64,000 bases of DNA, from assembly GCA_904397835.1 (NCBI GenBank), contig CAJFOV010000022.1:35777-99776 (forward strand), given 5' to 3'. The notes beneath the pieces were generated by a model. The model was not told the origin of the DNA. It saw only the letters and a program-made list of their open reading frames with translations, and made no database searches. Positions 25,962-34,169 of the stretch are shown piece by piece. This stretch comes from Candidatus Aristotella avistercoris. Lineage in GTDB: Bacteria > Bacillota > Clostridia > Oscillospirales > Ruminococcaceae. The translations under genes were made by a program, and so were the position numbers. The first letter of the stretch is position 1, and the number at the start of each line of letters is the position of its first letter.

Positions 25962-26465
25962 ATGCAAACCGAAACTGTTACCTTCCGCCAGGCCCAGATC
26001 CAGGACGTGCCCCTGGTGCTGTCCTTTATCCGGGAATTGGCCGAATATGAAAAGTTGTTGGACCAGGTGGTGGCCACCGAGGAGGGGCTGCGCTACTGGC
26101 TCTTTGAAAAGCGGAGCGCCGAGGTCCTCTTCCTGCTGGAAGATGGGCAGGAGGTGGGATTTGCCCTGTTCTTCCACAATTTTTCCACCTTCCTGGGCCG
26201 GGCAGGGCTGTATCTGGAGGATCTCTATGTGCGCCCCGCCTACCGGGGCAAGGGCTGTGGCAAAGCCCTGATCCAAAAGCTGGCGCAGATTGCCGTCCGG
26301 CGGGGCTGCGGCCGCATGGACTGGTGGTGCCTGGATTGGAACAAACCCAGCATTGGGTTCTACCGCTCTCTGGGGGCCGTGCCCATGGATGAGTGGACCA
26401 CCTACCGCCTGGAGGGGGAGACTTTGCAGGAACTGGGGAAAGATCCTGCAAATTCCCCGGAGTGA
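25962..26465 (+). CDS. GNAT family N-acetyltransferase
   Basis: 167 residues. Typical GNAT fold with LYLEDLYVRPAYRGKGCGKA (the acetyl-CoA loop RxxGxG/A, about residues 86-105) and CGRMDWWCLDWNKPSIGFY near the end. The closest types I recognise are diamine (spermidine/spermine-like) acetyltransferases, based on the EDLYVRPxYRGKG and WNxxxIxFY patterns. ATG 25962 follows AAAGGAG. Substrate not determined. Confidence 0.88.
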   Translation: MQTETVTFRQAQIQDVPLVLSFIRELAEYEKLLDQVVATEEGLRYWLFEKRSAEVLFLLEDGQEVGFALFFHNFSTFLGRAGLYLEDLYVRPAYRGKGCGKALIQKLAQIAVRRGCGRMDWWCLDWNKPSIGFYRSLGAVPMDEWTTYRLEGETLQELGKDPANSPE

Positions 26466-26730
26466 TCTTTGCGTGTGGAGCATGGATCCCTCAGGCCCCG
26501 ATGCAGTTGGGAACCGATACCGGTCCAAAGGCGGCATCTAACAGACGGCTTTTGGCTTCGTTCGGCCCTTCTGGCCCCACGTTCCCTGACTCCGCCGGCC
26601 GGAAAGGGGCTGCGGGCTCTGGCCCGCCCCACGCGGAGTGGAAAGTTTCTATCAATTTGATTGATCCAATCCCCGTAGCAGGCGGCTGAAGGGTCCCCTG
26701 ACAGAGCTGGGGGCACACTGTGAACCCATA
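26466..26730. other. Intergenic stretch at the 3' end of the phage cluster
   Basis: About 265 bases between the GNAT gene and the phage-cluster terminator. I see no supported gene, repeat or attachment site. It would be the place to look for a remnant att site. Confidence 0.35.
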
Positions 26731-26737
26731 CAAAAGA

Positions 26738-26770
26738 GGGAGCAGAAACGGATTTTCCGTTCCTGCTCCC
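26738..26770 (-). terminator. Terminator of the phage-like gene cluster
   Basis: On the minus strand GGGAGCAG and CTGCTCCC, with inner ACGG/CCGT pairs, form a stem ending in CTCTTTTG. It lies 23 bases after the last structural gene. Confidence 0.85.
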
Positions 26771-26792
26771 TTCCGCTTTATGGGCCTTTTTT

Positions 26793-27266
26793 CTATTTGA
26801 AGGCGGCAATGACATAGGTGACGCCGGTCTCGTTGTACCGGTTGGTAAAGCCGGTGGGGACGCCCTCCACCAGGTTTTTCACCGTCAGGGCCTTTTCGGC
26901 CAAGCTCAACCCCACGCTGCACCCCTTGGGGGAGAAAAATCCGGTGCGCTGGTAGTTCTGCATGGGGCCGCTCTCATAGCCGCCGATGGGCTTGCCCACA
27001 GGGAAGAGGAGCCCAAAGGTGGGGGCAAAATCCAGAGTGATGGTTCGGCTCTCGCTGTTGTCCCCGGCGTAGGTGTAGAGCTTGTACCCCACCTGATTCC
27101 AGGCCTGGCGCTCCTGACTGGTAACATGGGCCGTGGCGTCCTGCACGTGGGTCCGGATGGCCTGGTCGATGGCGGCGTTGTCCGCATTGAAATCGTCCTT
27201 GCGGGGTTTGTCGGTGCCGATCCACTGGTTGAGGCCCAGGTGGGCCGTCTTGTTGGTGCTGGGCAT
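26793..27266 (-). CDS. Phage tail fibre-type protein
   Basis: 157 residues, last gene of the phage cluster. The N-terminus (HLGLNQWIGTDKPRKDDFNADN) is the anchoring segment seen at the start of many clostridial tail fibre or distal-tail proteins. The C-terminus (RYNETGVTYVIAAF) forms a beta-rich tip. It is short and lacks the long shaft repeats of infective phages. ATG 27266 follows AGGAGG. Probably the receptor-contact protein, much reduced. Confidence 0.72.
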   Translation of the reverse strand: MPSTNKTAHLGLNQWIGTDKPRKDDFNADNAAIDQAIRTHVQDATAHVTSQERQAWNQVGYKLYTYAGDNSESRTITLDFAPTFGLLFPVGKPIGGYESGPMQNYQRTGFFSPKGCSVGLSLAEKALTVKNLVEGVPTGFTNRYNETGVTYVIAAFK

Positions 27267-27278
27267 GGGAAACACCTC

Positions 27279-27878
27279 CTAGGTCTGCTGTTCCTTGATG
27301 TAGTATTCGTGGCCGTGCAGGGAGAACTCGTCCCAGGTCAGGTCCAATCCATCAATGGTGTCCCAGGTGAAGTCCGCCCCGTCAAATTGGTTCCAGGTCA
27401 GCTGGCCGATCTCCAGTTGAATCTGCAGGTGGGCCGGCAGGATCTCCAAGACCTTGCGGGTGATGACATCCGGGGCCTGCAGGTCGTTGGTGTAGCCGGT
27501 GGCCCGCACATAGAGGGTCTCCGTCTGAGGATCCTCCTCCAGGGTGGCCTGCAGTCCCGCAGAGAGAACCGCCTGTTCCAAGGCCTGCTGGAAAAAGCCG
27601 TTGGGTGAGGTCCCCAGGCGGTAGAGCACCATCTGCCTGCGCTGTTCCAAGGGCAGCTGGGGGTTGGGGACCATCTCCAGCAGCGTCTCCCACAGGGCGA
27701 TGGTGTCTACCTGCCCCAGACTGGGGAAGGCGGTGCTTTCCATCGTCTCCAATTGATCGGCAAGGCCCTGGAGCTCCTGGGCGTAGACCGCCAGCTCCCG
27801 GTACACATGGGACTGTTCCCGCAGGTCATAGAGCTTCATGGGGGAGAGGAGCTGCAGCATATGGGTGAACAGATCCAT
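27279..27878 (-). CDS. Phage baseplate protein, XkdU / DUF2313 (gpI-like)
   Basis: 199 residues. An N-terminal helical region (MLQLLSPMKLYDL...YRELAVYAQELQGLADQL) is followed by the WETLLEMVPNPQLPLEQRRQ segment typical of DUF2313/YmfQ-XkdU. These proteins sit between the wedge protein gpJ and the tail fibre. The C-terminus has repeats of W-N/D-X-F/I-DG (NQFDGADFTWDTIDGLDLTW). It directly follows the baseplate J gene, as in PBSX and P2-like tails. Confidence 0.8.
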   Translation of the reverse strand: MDLFTHMLQLLSPMKLYDLREQSHVYRELAVYAQELQGLADQLETMESTAFPSLGQVDTIALWETLLEMVPNPQLPLEQRRQMVLYRLGTSPNGFFQQALEQAVLSAGLQATLEEDPQTETLYVRATGYTNDLQAPDVITRKVLEILPAHLQIQLEIGQLTWNQFDGADFTWDTIDGLDLTWDEFSLHGHEYYIKEQQT

Positions 27879-27881
27879 GGC

Positions 27882-28949
27882 CTATCCCCCCATCTGGGTG
27901 ACGGTCACAGTCCCCAACCGTAAAATCTCGTCCTCTTCTGGAAGCGTATCTTCCGTGGGGGCAGTGATGGCGCAGTTTGCAACCCCCGGCACCTGGTAGA
28001 TGCGGCTGACAAGGGCCGCCATCAGCAGGGGCCCCCCCACCTGCATGTCCAAAAACCACTGGGCAAGGCTCTGCTGGATCTGGGCCTTCACCGCCTCCAG
28101 TGTGGTGCTGTCCTGGGGAGAGACCGCCACAGTGATGGGAACCGTCACCTCCTGGCAGGGGAGAACCTTTACATCCACGGCAATCTCCTTGTCCTGCTGG
28201 AGCCTGGCGGCGATGGTATCCAACAGATCCTGGCCGGGGGTGCCTGTGCTGGTGGCGATCACCACATCCACTGTGCCCCGGCCCCGGTTGCGGGGCAGCA
28301 CCTTGGCCGAGTGGACCCCCTCATAGCTCATGGCAATCTGGTAGTAGTAGGCGGCGTTTGCCCCGTTGGAGATGGTTCGGTAGCTCTCCAGCAGGCGGCC
28401 GCGCAGGGCGTCGTCCGTCTCCTTGGGGCTGCCGCCGGAGAAGGGGGCCTGGTTGGTGACAGAGCTGATCCCCTGGACCGGCGTCACCATGGTCTGCACG
28501 GTGCCGGCGGCCACGTTGCCCACCTCCCCTGGAGTCAGGCAGGCGGCTGGAAGGGAGGCCTGGGTCTCCCCCTCCTGGATGGCCCCGTCCTCCAATGTGG
28601 AAAAGCGCACGGAATGTTCCCCAGCCGCCGTGGAGCAGACGGTGCCTGCGGGAATCTGAATGGCGTAGGTTGCCGGGCTGCTGCGCTGGAAGAGCAGAGT
28701 CCCCTGGGCGCTGCTGGCCTCCTTGCGGGTCAGGCCCCGGGTCAGGGCGTGGAGATCCAAAAATTCCCCAGTTGCCCTGCGGGGGTCCACCTGCTCCTGG
28801 AGCTCCTGCTGCTGTTGGCCCAGCCGATCCACCTCATAGGCCAGCACCCGCAGCCGGATGCCCAGGTCCGATCGGGCGGCGGGCACGAACCCGGACAGCT
28901 CCTGATACCGCTGCTCCATGCGGGATAGGATTTCATCGTAGTTGCTCAT
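27882..28949 (-). CDS. Phage baseplate J-like protein
   Basis: 355 residues, the normal size of gpJ/XkdT wedge proteins, which join the baseplate hub to fibres in contractile tails. Visible are the central GTVCSTAAGEH and PGEVGNVAAGTVQTMV segments (the conserved gpJ core) and the GSPKETDDALRGRLLESYRT motif. ATG 28949 follows AAGGAG; a TTG two codons earlier is less well placed. Confidence 0.92.
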   Translation of the reverse strand: MSNYDEILSRMEQRYQELSGFVPAARSDLGIRLRVLAYEVDRLGQQQQELQEQVDPRRATGEFLDLHALTRGLTRKEASSAQGTLLFQRSSPATYAIQIPAGTVCSTAAGEHSVRFSTLEDGAIQEGETQASLPAACLTPGEVGNVAAGTVQTMVTPVQGISSVTNQAPFSGGSPKETDDALRGRLLESYRTISNGANAAYYYQIAMSYEGVHSAKVLPRNRGRGTVDVVIATSTGTPGQDLLDTIAARLQQDKEIAVDVKVLPCQEVTVPITVAVSPQDSTTLEAVKAQIQQSLAQWFLDMQVGGPLLMAALVSRIYQVPGVANCAITAPTEDTLPEEDEILRLGTVTVTQMGG

Positions 28950-28965
28950 GGTCAAATCTCCTTCT

Positions 28966-29316
28966 CTACAGGGTCATGACGAGTGCGTAGGGGGTCTGTG
29001 CCACCAGGGCGGTCATGTGCAGATCCAACTGGTCCCGACGGGGGTCATATTGGCAGTCCACCTGCTGGACCCGAAAGGCCGGCAGATCCAACAGCGCCTC
29101 CTGGACATAGGCCAGGGCCTGTTGGTTCAGCGCCGCCTCCCGGCACCTGGGCAGCTGGTACAGGCGGCTGCCCAGGCCCGTGTCCAGGAGAAAGGCGCCT
29201 CTGCGGGCGGTCAGACAGATCATGGCCTGTTGGATGATCTCCTCCGCCCCCTGCAGCGGCAGGGGAATGCCCCCGGCATCCAGTTGGAAGTCCCCATTCT
29301 TTAACTTGGTGTCCAA
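28966..29316 (-). CDS. Phage baseplate wedge protein, gp25/gpW-like (XkdS-like)
   Basis: 116 residues. It resembles gp25/GPW lysozyme-fold wedge proteins that start sheath polymerisation, with IIQQAMICLTARRGAFLLDTG in the region where the family has its conserved EIR/GxxxxxPxxG block. It starts at TTG 29316, 8 bases after AAAGGAGGG. Position between spike and gpJ genes matches PBSX xkdS. Confidence 0.78.
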   Translation of the reverse strand: MDTKLKNGDFQLDAGGIPLPLQGAEEIIQQAMICLTARRGAFLLDTGLGSRLYQLPRCREAALNQQALAYVQEALLDLPAFRVQQVDCQYDPRRDQLDLHMTALVAQTPYALVMTL

Positions 29317-29345
29317 CGGTTGTCCCTCCTTTCCTACAGGATTCC

Positions 29346-29762
29346 TTACGGCAGCGGTGTGCCGTTGACCAAAATTTCCCCCTGGGGGGAGCCGGAGACC
29401 ACGCCGCCCCCGGGGAAGCGGATCTCACCCTGAGGCGTGATGGTCAACGCCCCCAGGTGGAGGTTGCCCTCCAGATCCAAGCGGATCTGGGCCCCGTGGC
29501 CATTGTTCAGCAGCAGCTCCCCCGGTTGCAGCGGACCAGGGGAGGTGATGACCCCTGCGCACACCGAGCCACCGGCCGCATCCACCAAGAGCAGCTGGTC
29601 CCCCTCCTGGGGACAGTAGGAGATGCCACCCGGGCAGGCCAGGGGGATCTGCCGCTGTTCGCTGGCGGCCACTGCGCCAAAGTCTGCCCCCTCGGCGTAG
29701 CTCACTGGGGCCAGGGTATTCTCCTGGTGGGCGTTGCGGGAAAAAAGGTGTGTGATCCACAT
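29346..29762 (-). CDS. Phage baseplate assembly / spike protein (gpV-like)
   Basis: 138 residues, beta-rich. An OB-like N-terminal domain (FGAVAASEQRQIPLACPGG...QEGDQLLLVDAAGG) is followed by short parallel strand repeats (GNLHLGALTITPQGEIRFPGG, then VVSGSPQGEILVNGT) as in gpV/VgrG-type tail spikes. ATG 29762 follows AAAGGAGG. The trimeric spike would cap the hub and pierce the target envelope. Confidence 0.7.
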   Translation of the reverse strand: MWITHLFSRNAHQENTLAPVSYAEGADFGAVAASEQRQIPLACPGGISYCPQEGDQLLLVDAAGGSVCAGVITSPGPLQPGELLLNNGHGAQIRLDLEGNLHLGALTITPQGEIRFPGGGVVSGSPQGEILVNGTPLP

Positions 29763-29781
29763 GGCGTTTGCCTCCTTTGAT

Positions 29782-30729
29782 CTATGGATTAAAATATTGC
29801 CCGTCCCCCAGGGTCAGATGGGTCAGGGCCCCGGCGGATCCCATGGTGTGGCGGACCTGACGCACAAACTGCCGGCTGACGGGGAGAACATCGTCCTCTA
29901 GGGTCACAAGATCCCCTGGGGCGGCAGGGAGCAGCTGGGGGACCGTCACAGCCAGGGACCACTTGGCGGCCATGGCCTCCCGGAGCTTGAGCAGGGCGTT
30001 GCCGGAGGGGTAGTTGGCCCACTCACTGGCCGGGATCAGATACCGCCTGCGGGGCAGGGTGCTGCCCCAAGGGTTGTCCACGGCGGTGCCATAGACATAT
30101 TGGCTGTCCCGCACCACCACCTGGGAGAGAACCTCCCGCTGCTTGGTGGTGTCCCGCAGCTGCAGATAGGGGATGCCGCTGCCCCTGTTGGACAGGAAGA
30201 ACACCTGAGGCGTCTCCGCCTGGCCCACCCAGAGCTGCCCCAGGGCATCCACCCGGGGCACAACGCCCATGGTGCGCAGGCAGAAGGTCTCCAGCACCTC
30301 CCACTCGCTGGCGCCCTTTGGCACCGTGTAGTAGGAGAGCAGGGGATCCCTGCCGCACTGGATGTCCCCAAAGCCATAGGGCTGGATATGCCTGGCGTAG
30401 ATCTGGGAGAGGGTGACGTTGACATAGGTCTGGGGCAGGGCCTCGTTGTCCAGCAGCAGGGCGCCCATGCCCCTAGCCTGCACCTCCAGAAAGCGGGTTC
30501 CCTGTTGGAGCAGGAGCTCCTGCTGGTCCACAATGCCGGAAAAGACCAGCTCACCCTCCCAAAAGGCGTTGAGATACACCAGTTCCGGCAGGGTCTTCTC
30601 CCACAGAAAGCGGGCGGTGAGGATCTGGGCACAGACACCCCAGGTGTCGGTGTACTCCAGCTCCACCATGGGGGAGAGGGGGAGCTGCTGCCCCCCTTGG
30701 GCGATGCCCACAAATTGAGGGATTTTCAC
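29782..30729 (-). CDS. Phage baseplate hub protein (XkdQ / late control D-like)
   Basis: 315 residues, matching PBSX XkdQ in size (about 325) and position. The two beta-barrel halves expected of the gp27/gpD hub fold are suggested by the N-terminal VELEYTDTWGVCAQILTAR and the later AMAAKWSLAVTVPQLLPAAPGDLV segments. It starts at GTG 30729, overlapping the previous stop by 4 bases, with GGAGGTGG upstream. Confidence 0.78.
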   Translation of the reverse strand: MKIPQFVGIAQGGQQLPLSPMVELEYTDTWGVCAQILTARFLWEKTLPELVYLNAFWEGELVFSGIVDQQELLLQQGTRFLEVQARGMGALLLDNEALPQTYVNVTLSQIYARHIQPYGFGDIQCGRDPLLSYYTVPKGASEWEVLETFCLRTMGVVPRVDALGQLWVGQAETPQVFFLSNRGSGIPYLQLRDTTKQREVLSQVVVRDSQYVYGTAVDNPWGSTLPRRRYLIPASEWANYPSGNALLKLREAMAAKWSLAVTVPQLLPAAPGDLVTLEDDVLPVSRQFVRQVRHTMGSAGALTHLTLGDGQYFNP

Positions 30730-31136
30730 TGCCCGCCACCTCCCCAGTTGCCCTTGAGGAAGATCAAATCGCTCCCACAGGTCCCGATCTGGGGGGAGGA
30801 GGTCTCCTGTATAAATTCAAAGGAAAATTCCACTGATCCCCCCTGGCCGGTGATCTCCAGGGCGGTAAAATAGGCCAGAATGGGTTGGTACATGGGGATC
30901 AGCAGCATGCCGGCGCCCCCCTGGCAGTAGGCCTGGTGCAGGGCCTCAAATTCCGCCATGGCCTGCTCACCCCAGAAGGATCCGCTGCCCCGGACAATCC
31001 GGGGTCCCTCCCCCAACACCTGGGTGATGGAGCCATAGCCTGGGCAGTGGTGCTGGGCAGTTCTGCGCTGGTGGATCACCTGCAGCCGGGCCGGGTTGTA
31101 GGAAAAACAAAAGTCCTTATACTGCATGGTCTGCAT
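30726..31136 (-). CDS. Phage tail protein, XkdP-like without LysM domain
   Basis: 136 residues. It resembles the N-terminal part of XkdP-type tail proteins (NPARLQVIHQRRTAQHHCPG..., then RIVRGSGSFWGEQA), which connect the tail tube to the hub. PBSX XkdP is about 235 residues and ends in a LysM peptidoglycan-binding domain; that domain is absent here. ATG 31136 follows AGGTGAT. In PBSX the tape-measure gene would lie immediately before this one, and here it does not exist. Confidence 0.65.
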   Translation of the reverse strand: MQTMQYKDFCFSYNPARLQVIHQRRTAQHHCPGYGSITQVLGEGPRIVRGSGSFWGEQAMAEFEALHQAYCQGGAGMLLIPMYQPILAYFTALEITGQGGSVEFSFEFIQETSSPQIGTCGSDLIFLKGNWGGGGQ

Positions 31137-31178
31137 CTTACGGTATCACCTGCTTTCCTTCGGATGGATGCCGCGCGG

Positions 31179-31484
31179 TCACAGGGGCCACCCCTCCTCC
31201 CCCCAGGGGATTCCCCGGCGGCTCTGGAGTTCCAAACTGCGGGAGAGGGCCTCCAGTTGCTCATAGGCGTCAGGGGAAGCCGGGCCCGCCGGTTCCTCCC
31301 GCTCCATCACCTGCCTCCACCCTCCCTGGGGCATCTGGGGAAGGGGCTCGTAGGTGAAGGTCACCTGCCGGGCCAAACCCGTGGTTGTATTCTGAGACCC
31401 GGCGCTCTCCTGTACAGCGGAGGCGGGCCGGGCCGTGGTCCGCCGTCCTAGAAGCCGGCCGAGCCAGCAGGTCAGCCGGCTCAT
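31179..31484 (-). CDS. Small phage tail gene in the XkdN / assembly-chaperone position
   Basis: 101 residues, starting at an ATG that overlaps the tail-tube stop (ATGA) and has no ribosome site of its own, so it is translationally coupled. Composition is Arg/Gly/Pro-rich at the start and helical near the end (DAYEQLEALSRSLELQSRR). No family similarity that I recognise. In PBSX-like tails this slot holds the assembly chaperone followed by a long tape-measure gene; here it is the only gene between tube and XkdP-like protein. Confidence 0.6.
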   Translation of the reverse strand: MSRLTCWLGRLLGRRTTARPASAVQESAGSQNTTTGLARQVTFTYEPLPQMPQGGWRQVMEREEPAGPASPDAYEQLEALSRSLELQSRRGIPWGEEGWPL

Positions 31485-31861
31485 CGGATCTCAATGCGTT
31501 TGGCGGCCACAATGGTGACATTCTGGATCACCATCTCGTTGAGGTTGGCCACCTCCCCAATGTCCGACCACTGGCATTGGGAATAGATGATTTTCCGGTC
31601 GGGCTTGACGATCACCAGGTTAAAGTCCGACAGGGCGTAAAAATCGATGGGGTCCGCCGGCTGGATCACATACACCCGGGTGAGCTGGATGGTGTGTTTG
31701 ACCCGTCCGGCCAGGGTCCCCACCGGCTCCACCGAGCCAAAGGCCTCAATGGCCTGGCTCTCCCGGCTGGTGGTGGCACGGTAGCTCTGGGCCACCGCAA
31801 TGGGGGTCCCGTTGATCTCCAAATAGATGTCCTTGGAGGTGGGGATCGAAAAGATTGCCAC
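31481..31861 (-). CDS. Phage tail tube protein
   Basis: 126 residues, beta-rich, directly after the sheath gene as in all contractile-tail modules. It would form the inner tube inside the sheath. Segments such as DIYLEINGTPIAVAQSYRAT, then TRVYVIQPADPIDFYALSDF, resemble XkdM-like tubes. It starts at GTG 31861 behind AAGGAGGAG; upstream frame extension overlaps the sheath gene and is unlikely. Confidence 0.75.
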   Translation of the reverse strand: MAIFSIPTSKDIYLEINGTPIAVAQSYRATTSRESQAIEAFGSVEPVGTLAGRVKHTIQLTRVYVIQPADPIDFYALSDFNLVIVKPDRKIIYSQCQWSDIGEVANLNEMVIQNVTIVAAKRIEIR

Positions 31862-31874
31862 AGTACACTCCTCC

Positions 31875-32915
31875 TTACACCTGGATCTGGGCGCTGATGT
31901 AGATCTGATCAATGACGTGGGCGATGGCAAAGGAGAGCTCCACCACCAGGATCCCACTGTCCTGGGAGGAGACAGAGACCTTGGGCCGCTGGTAGCTGAC
32001 CAGCAGGCCCTGTTCCACCATGCGGCTGAGCTCCACCGTCACCTGGGAGGCCACGCTCTCCTGGGTGACGGCGTTGTTCTGCCGTCCCTTGAGCCGCTCC
32101 TGCAGCATGCCCCGCAGGGTGGTCATCACCTGGTCAATGATCAAAATGGTGTTGACGGGTAAAAAGGTCCCATCGTTGGCCCCGCCGGTCTTGGTTCGTG
32201 TGGTCACAGCCCGGATGGTCTCCACCGAACCGCCCACCGCCTCCAGGCACCAGACACCGGCAGGAATCAAGCTTTCCACCTGGGCGTCGGTCAGGGCAGA
32301 ATCCAGGGCCTGAATTCCGGTGAGAACGGCGCCGTTGAGGGTGCTGTTGGCCTGTTCCAGCGCCAGCACCTGCCCCAGGGCCGCCGCCGCGGCATAGCCC
32401 GGGTGGGATTCCTCCCCCTCAGGGGCGACGGCCGGGGTGACAAGGATACAGCGCTCACAGTTGAGCCCCTGGGCCAGAGCAGCAGCGGCCGTCGGAGTGG
32501 CGCCGCAGAAGGCAAGCCGCTCCCGCTGGCTTTCGCTGCAGGACAGCACATGGGCCTTGAGGGCGGCCAACACCTGGGTGTCGCTGCTGTCGCAGGCGAT
32601 GCCCCCCAGGGTTTGCTGCTCCAGCAGGGCGAACCCGGCCTGGTAGGCCGTGAGGGCAGCGTCCGGAGCCAGCGAGACCGCCAGCACCTTGCCCACGCCT
32701 GCCTGTAACAGCAGTTGAACCATGGTGCGCAGGACACTCCCCTGGGGGAGCCGCTCCTGCAACTCCTGGACAGAGGAGATCTCCAGCACACCCTCCACTG
32801 CCTGGGTTCCCTTGGCCACCACGCCGGCAACGGTGTCCCGTGCCCCGCTGTAGTAGAGAGGCACGGTGGTGTAGGTGGAATAGACCCCCGGGCGGTGGGT
32901 CTGGATGGTTGTCAT
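31875..32915 (-). CDS. Phage contractile tail sheath protein
   Basis: 346 residues, short for the family (PBSX XkdK about 440-460). The start HRPGVYSTYTTVP is the conserved sheath N-terminus (RPGVYxxF). The C-terminus (VASQVTVELSRMVEQGLLVSY, then VVELSFAIAHVIDQIYI) matches the strand-exchange domain that links sheath subunits. ATG 32915 follows AAAGGAG and overlaps the preceding stop. A surface domain seems to have been lost relative to larger sheaths. Confidence 0.9.
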   Translation of the reverse strand: MTTIQTHRPGVYSTYTTVPLYYSGARDTVAGVVAKGTQAVEGVLEISSVQELQERLPQGSVLRTMVQLLLQAGVGKVLAVSLAPDAALTAYQAGFALLEQQTLGGIACDSSDTQVLAALKAHVLSCSESQRERLAFCGATPTAAAALAQGLNCERCILVTPAVAPEGEESHPGYAAAAALGQVLALEQANSTLNGAVLTGIQALDSALTDAQVESLIPAGVWCLEAVGGSVETIRAVTTRTKTGGANDGTFLPVNTILIIDQVMTTLRGMLQERLKGRQNNAVTQESVASQVTVELSRMVEQGLLVSYQRPKVSVSSQDSGILVVELSFAIAHVIDQIYISAQIQV

Positions 32916-33433
32916 GATCCACGCTCCTTTCCTGTGGCGTTGGACGCAGGGGCGTCTGCCCACACCAGCTGGATCTCTTCCAGGGCCACCTGGTGTTCTT
33001 GGCCGCTGAACAGCAGTTCCAACCTGGCTGTAATGGACATGCGGATGCACCCCATGGTCCGGTCAAAGGTCATGGTCTCCTGGTTGAGCTGAGTGATGGG
33101 GTAGGGGGAACTGGTGAGCAGCAGGTCCATGAGCCGATCCCCCGCCTGCTGCAGCGCCTGGCCGGTGCGGTTGGGGTGCAGCAGGGTGAATTCCAGGGTG
33201 ACATCCGCCAGTCTCCCGTGGGTCAAGGCCATGTTTTCGCCCTCCGGCTCCCCCCAGTATCCCCCAAGGGCCCCCTCCTTCAGGTGGAGGGAGCGGACCC
33301 CCAGCACCACCATCAGAGCCTGCGGATCCGGGGAGACAAACCGGTCCGGGAATTCCCCTGTGAGGGTGCAGCCGGTCAGCTGGCCCTGCAGGGCCTGGAG
33401 CATATCGGTTTTCAGCTGTTCAATGGGTCCCAT
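32912..33433 (-). CDS. Phage head-tail completion / tail terminator-like protein
   Basis: 173 residues, located directly before the sheath where PBSX has xkdJ-type joining proteins. Segments ALMVVLGVRSLHLKEGALGG and DVTLEFTLLHPNRTGQAL suggest a mixed alpha/beta fold. The specific role is inferred from position. Start ATG 33433; its reading frame overlaps the previous gene by 14 bases. Confidence 0.6.
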   Translation of the reverse strand: MGPIEQLKTDMLQALQGQLTGCTLTGEFPDRFVSPDPQALMVVLGVRSLHLKEGALGGYWGEPEGENMALTHGRLADVTLEFTLLHPNRTGQALQQAGDRLMDLLLTSSPYPITQLNQETMTFDRTMGCIRMSITARLELLFSGQEHQVALEEIQLVWADAPASNATGKERGS

Positions 33434-33788
33434 TGGATGCCTCCTCCCAGTCCGCCACCACAATGCACTGCCGGTACAGGGGCCGCCGCCCCAGGTGGTG
33501 GAGGATGATCTTTAAAATATAGTAGCAGCCGCTCTCCGCGCCAATGGGGTCCTCCAGGCGGAACCGGTTCCCCTCTTGCAGAGGGGGTTCCTCCGGCTCC
33601 ACCAGAAGAAGGTAGCGGGTCTGGTCCCGGCTGCCGCCAAGGATGCGCACATCCTCCGGATACAGCCGGTTGGCCGAAAGGCTGGGTTGGAGTACCCCCA
33701 CAAAGGGGGTCTCCCCCTGGGTCCCCTGCAGGAGGCAGGCCCTGCCGTAGTTGTGGAGCAGGCGGCGCACCATACGTGACTCGTTCAT
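33420..33788 (-). CDS. Phage head-tail connector protein (XkdI-position)
   Basis: 122 residues. Starts MNESRMVRRLLHNYGRACLL; a beta-rich middle (YLLLVEPEEPPLQEGNRFRL) resembles small neck proteins. Its ATG overlaps the previous stop by four bases. Function inferred from gene order only. Confidence 0.55.
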   Translation of the reverse strand: MNESRMVRRLLHNYGRACLLQGTQGETPFVGVLQPSLSANRLYPEDVRILGGSRDQTRYLLLVEPEEPPLQEGNRFRLEDPIGAESGCYYILKIILHHLGRRPLYRQCIVVADWEEASNGTH

Positions 33789-34150
33789 CCGCCCACCACC
33801 TGCTGAAAGACAAATTCCGGCCTGAGGAGATCCCGCATGGCCGCTGTCTGGATCTCCTGCAACTCCCGCAGGCCAGAGGATGTGGCGTGGGGGGAGACGG
33901 AGACCTCCCCCACCTGAAAGTCCACACCGGTGGCCTGCAGCAGGCTGCCATAGCTGCAGAGGGCCTGCACCGCGGCATAAAAGCAGATGCGCTTGCTCTG
34001 CTCCTCCGGGTTGACCCCGGCCTTGAGCTGATCCATCACCTGTGCCAGGGCGCTCTGGCACAGGGGTTCGTAGACCTGGCATTCCACCAGCGGCAGGCCG
34101 GAGAGAACGGCAAAATACTGCATCACCTGGTATACGTCAGGCACACACAT
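33785..34150 (-). CDS. Phage head-tail connector protein (XkdH-position)
   Basis: 121 residues, mostly helical (SALAQVMDQLKAGVNPEEQSK, then RICFYAAVQALCSYGS), typical of gp6/DUF-type head-tail adaptors just after the capsid gene. AAAGGAG is only two bases from ATG 34150; a GTG at 34144 has better spacing and may be the true start. Confidence 0.62.
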   Translation of the reverse strand: MCVPDVYQVMQYFAVLSGLPLVECQVYEPLCQSALAQVMDQLKAGVNPEEQSKRICFYAAVQALCSYGSLLQATGVDFQVGEVSVSPHATSSGLRELQEIQTAAMRDLLRPEFVFQQVVGG

Positions 34151-34169
34151 CTCTCCTTTCCGGGGGCGG

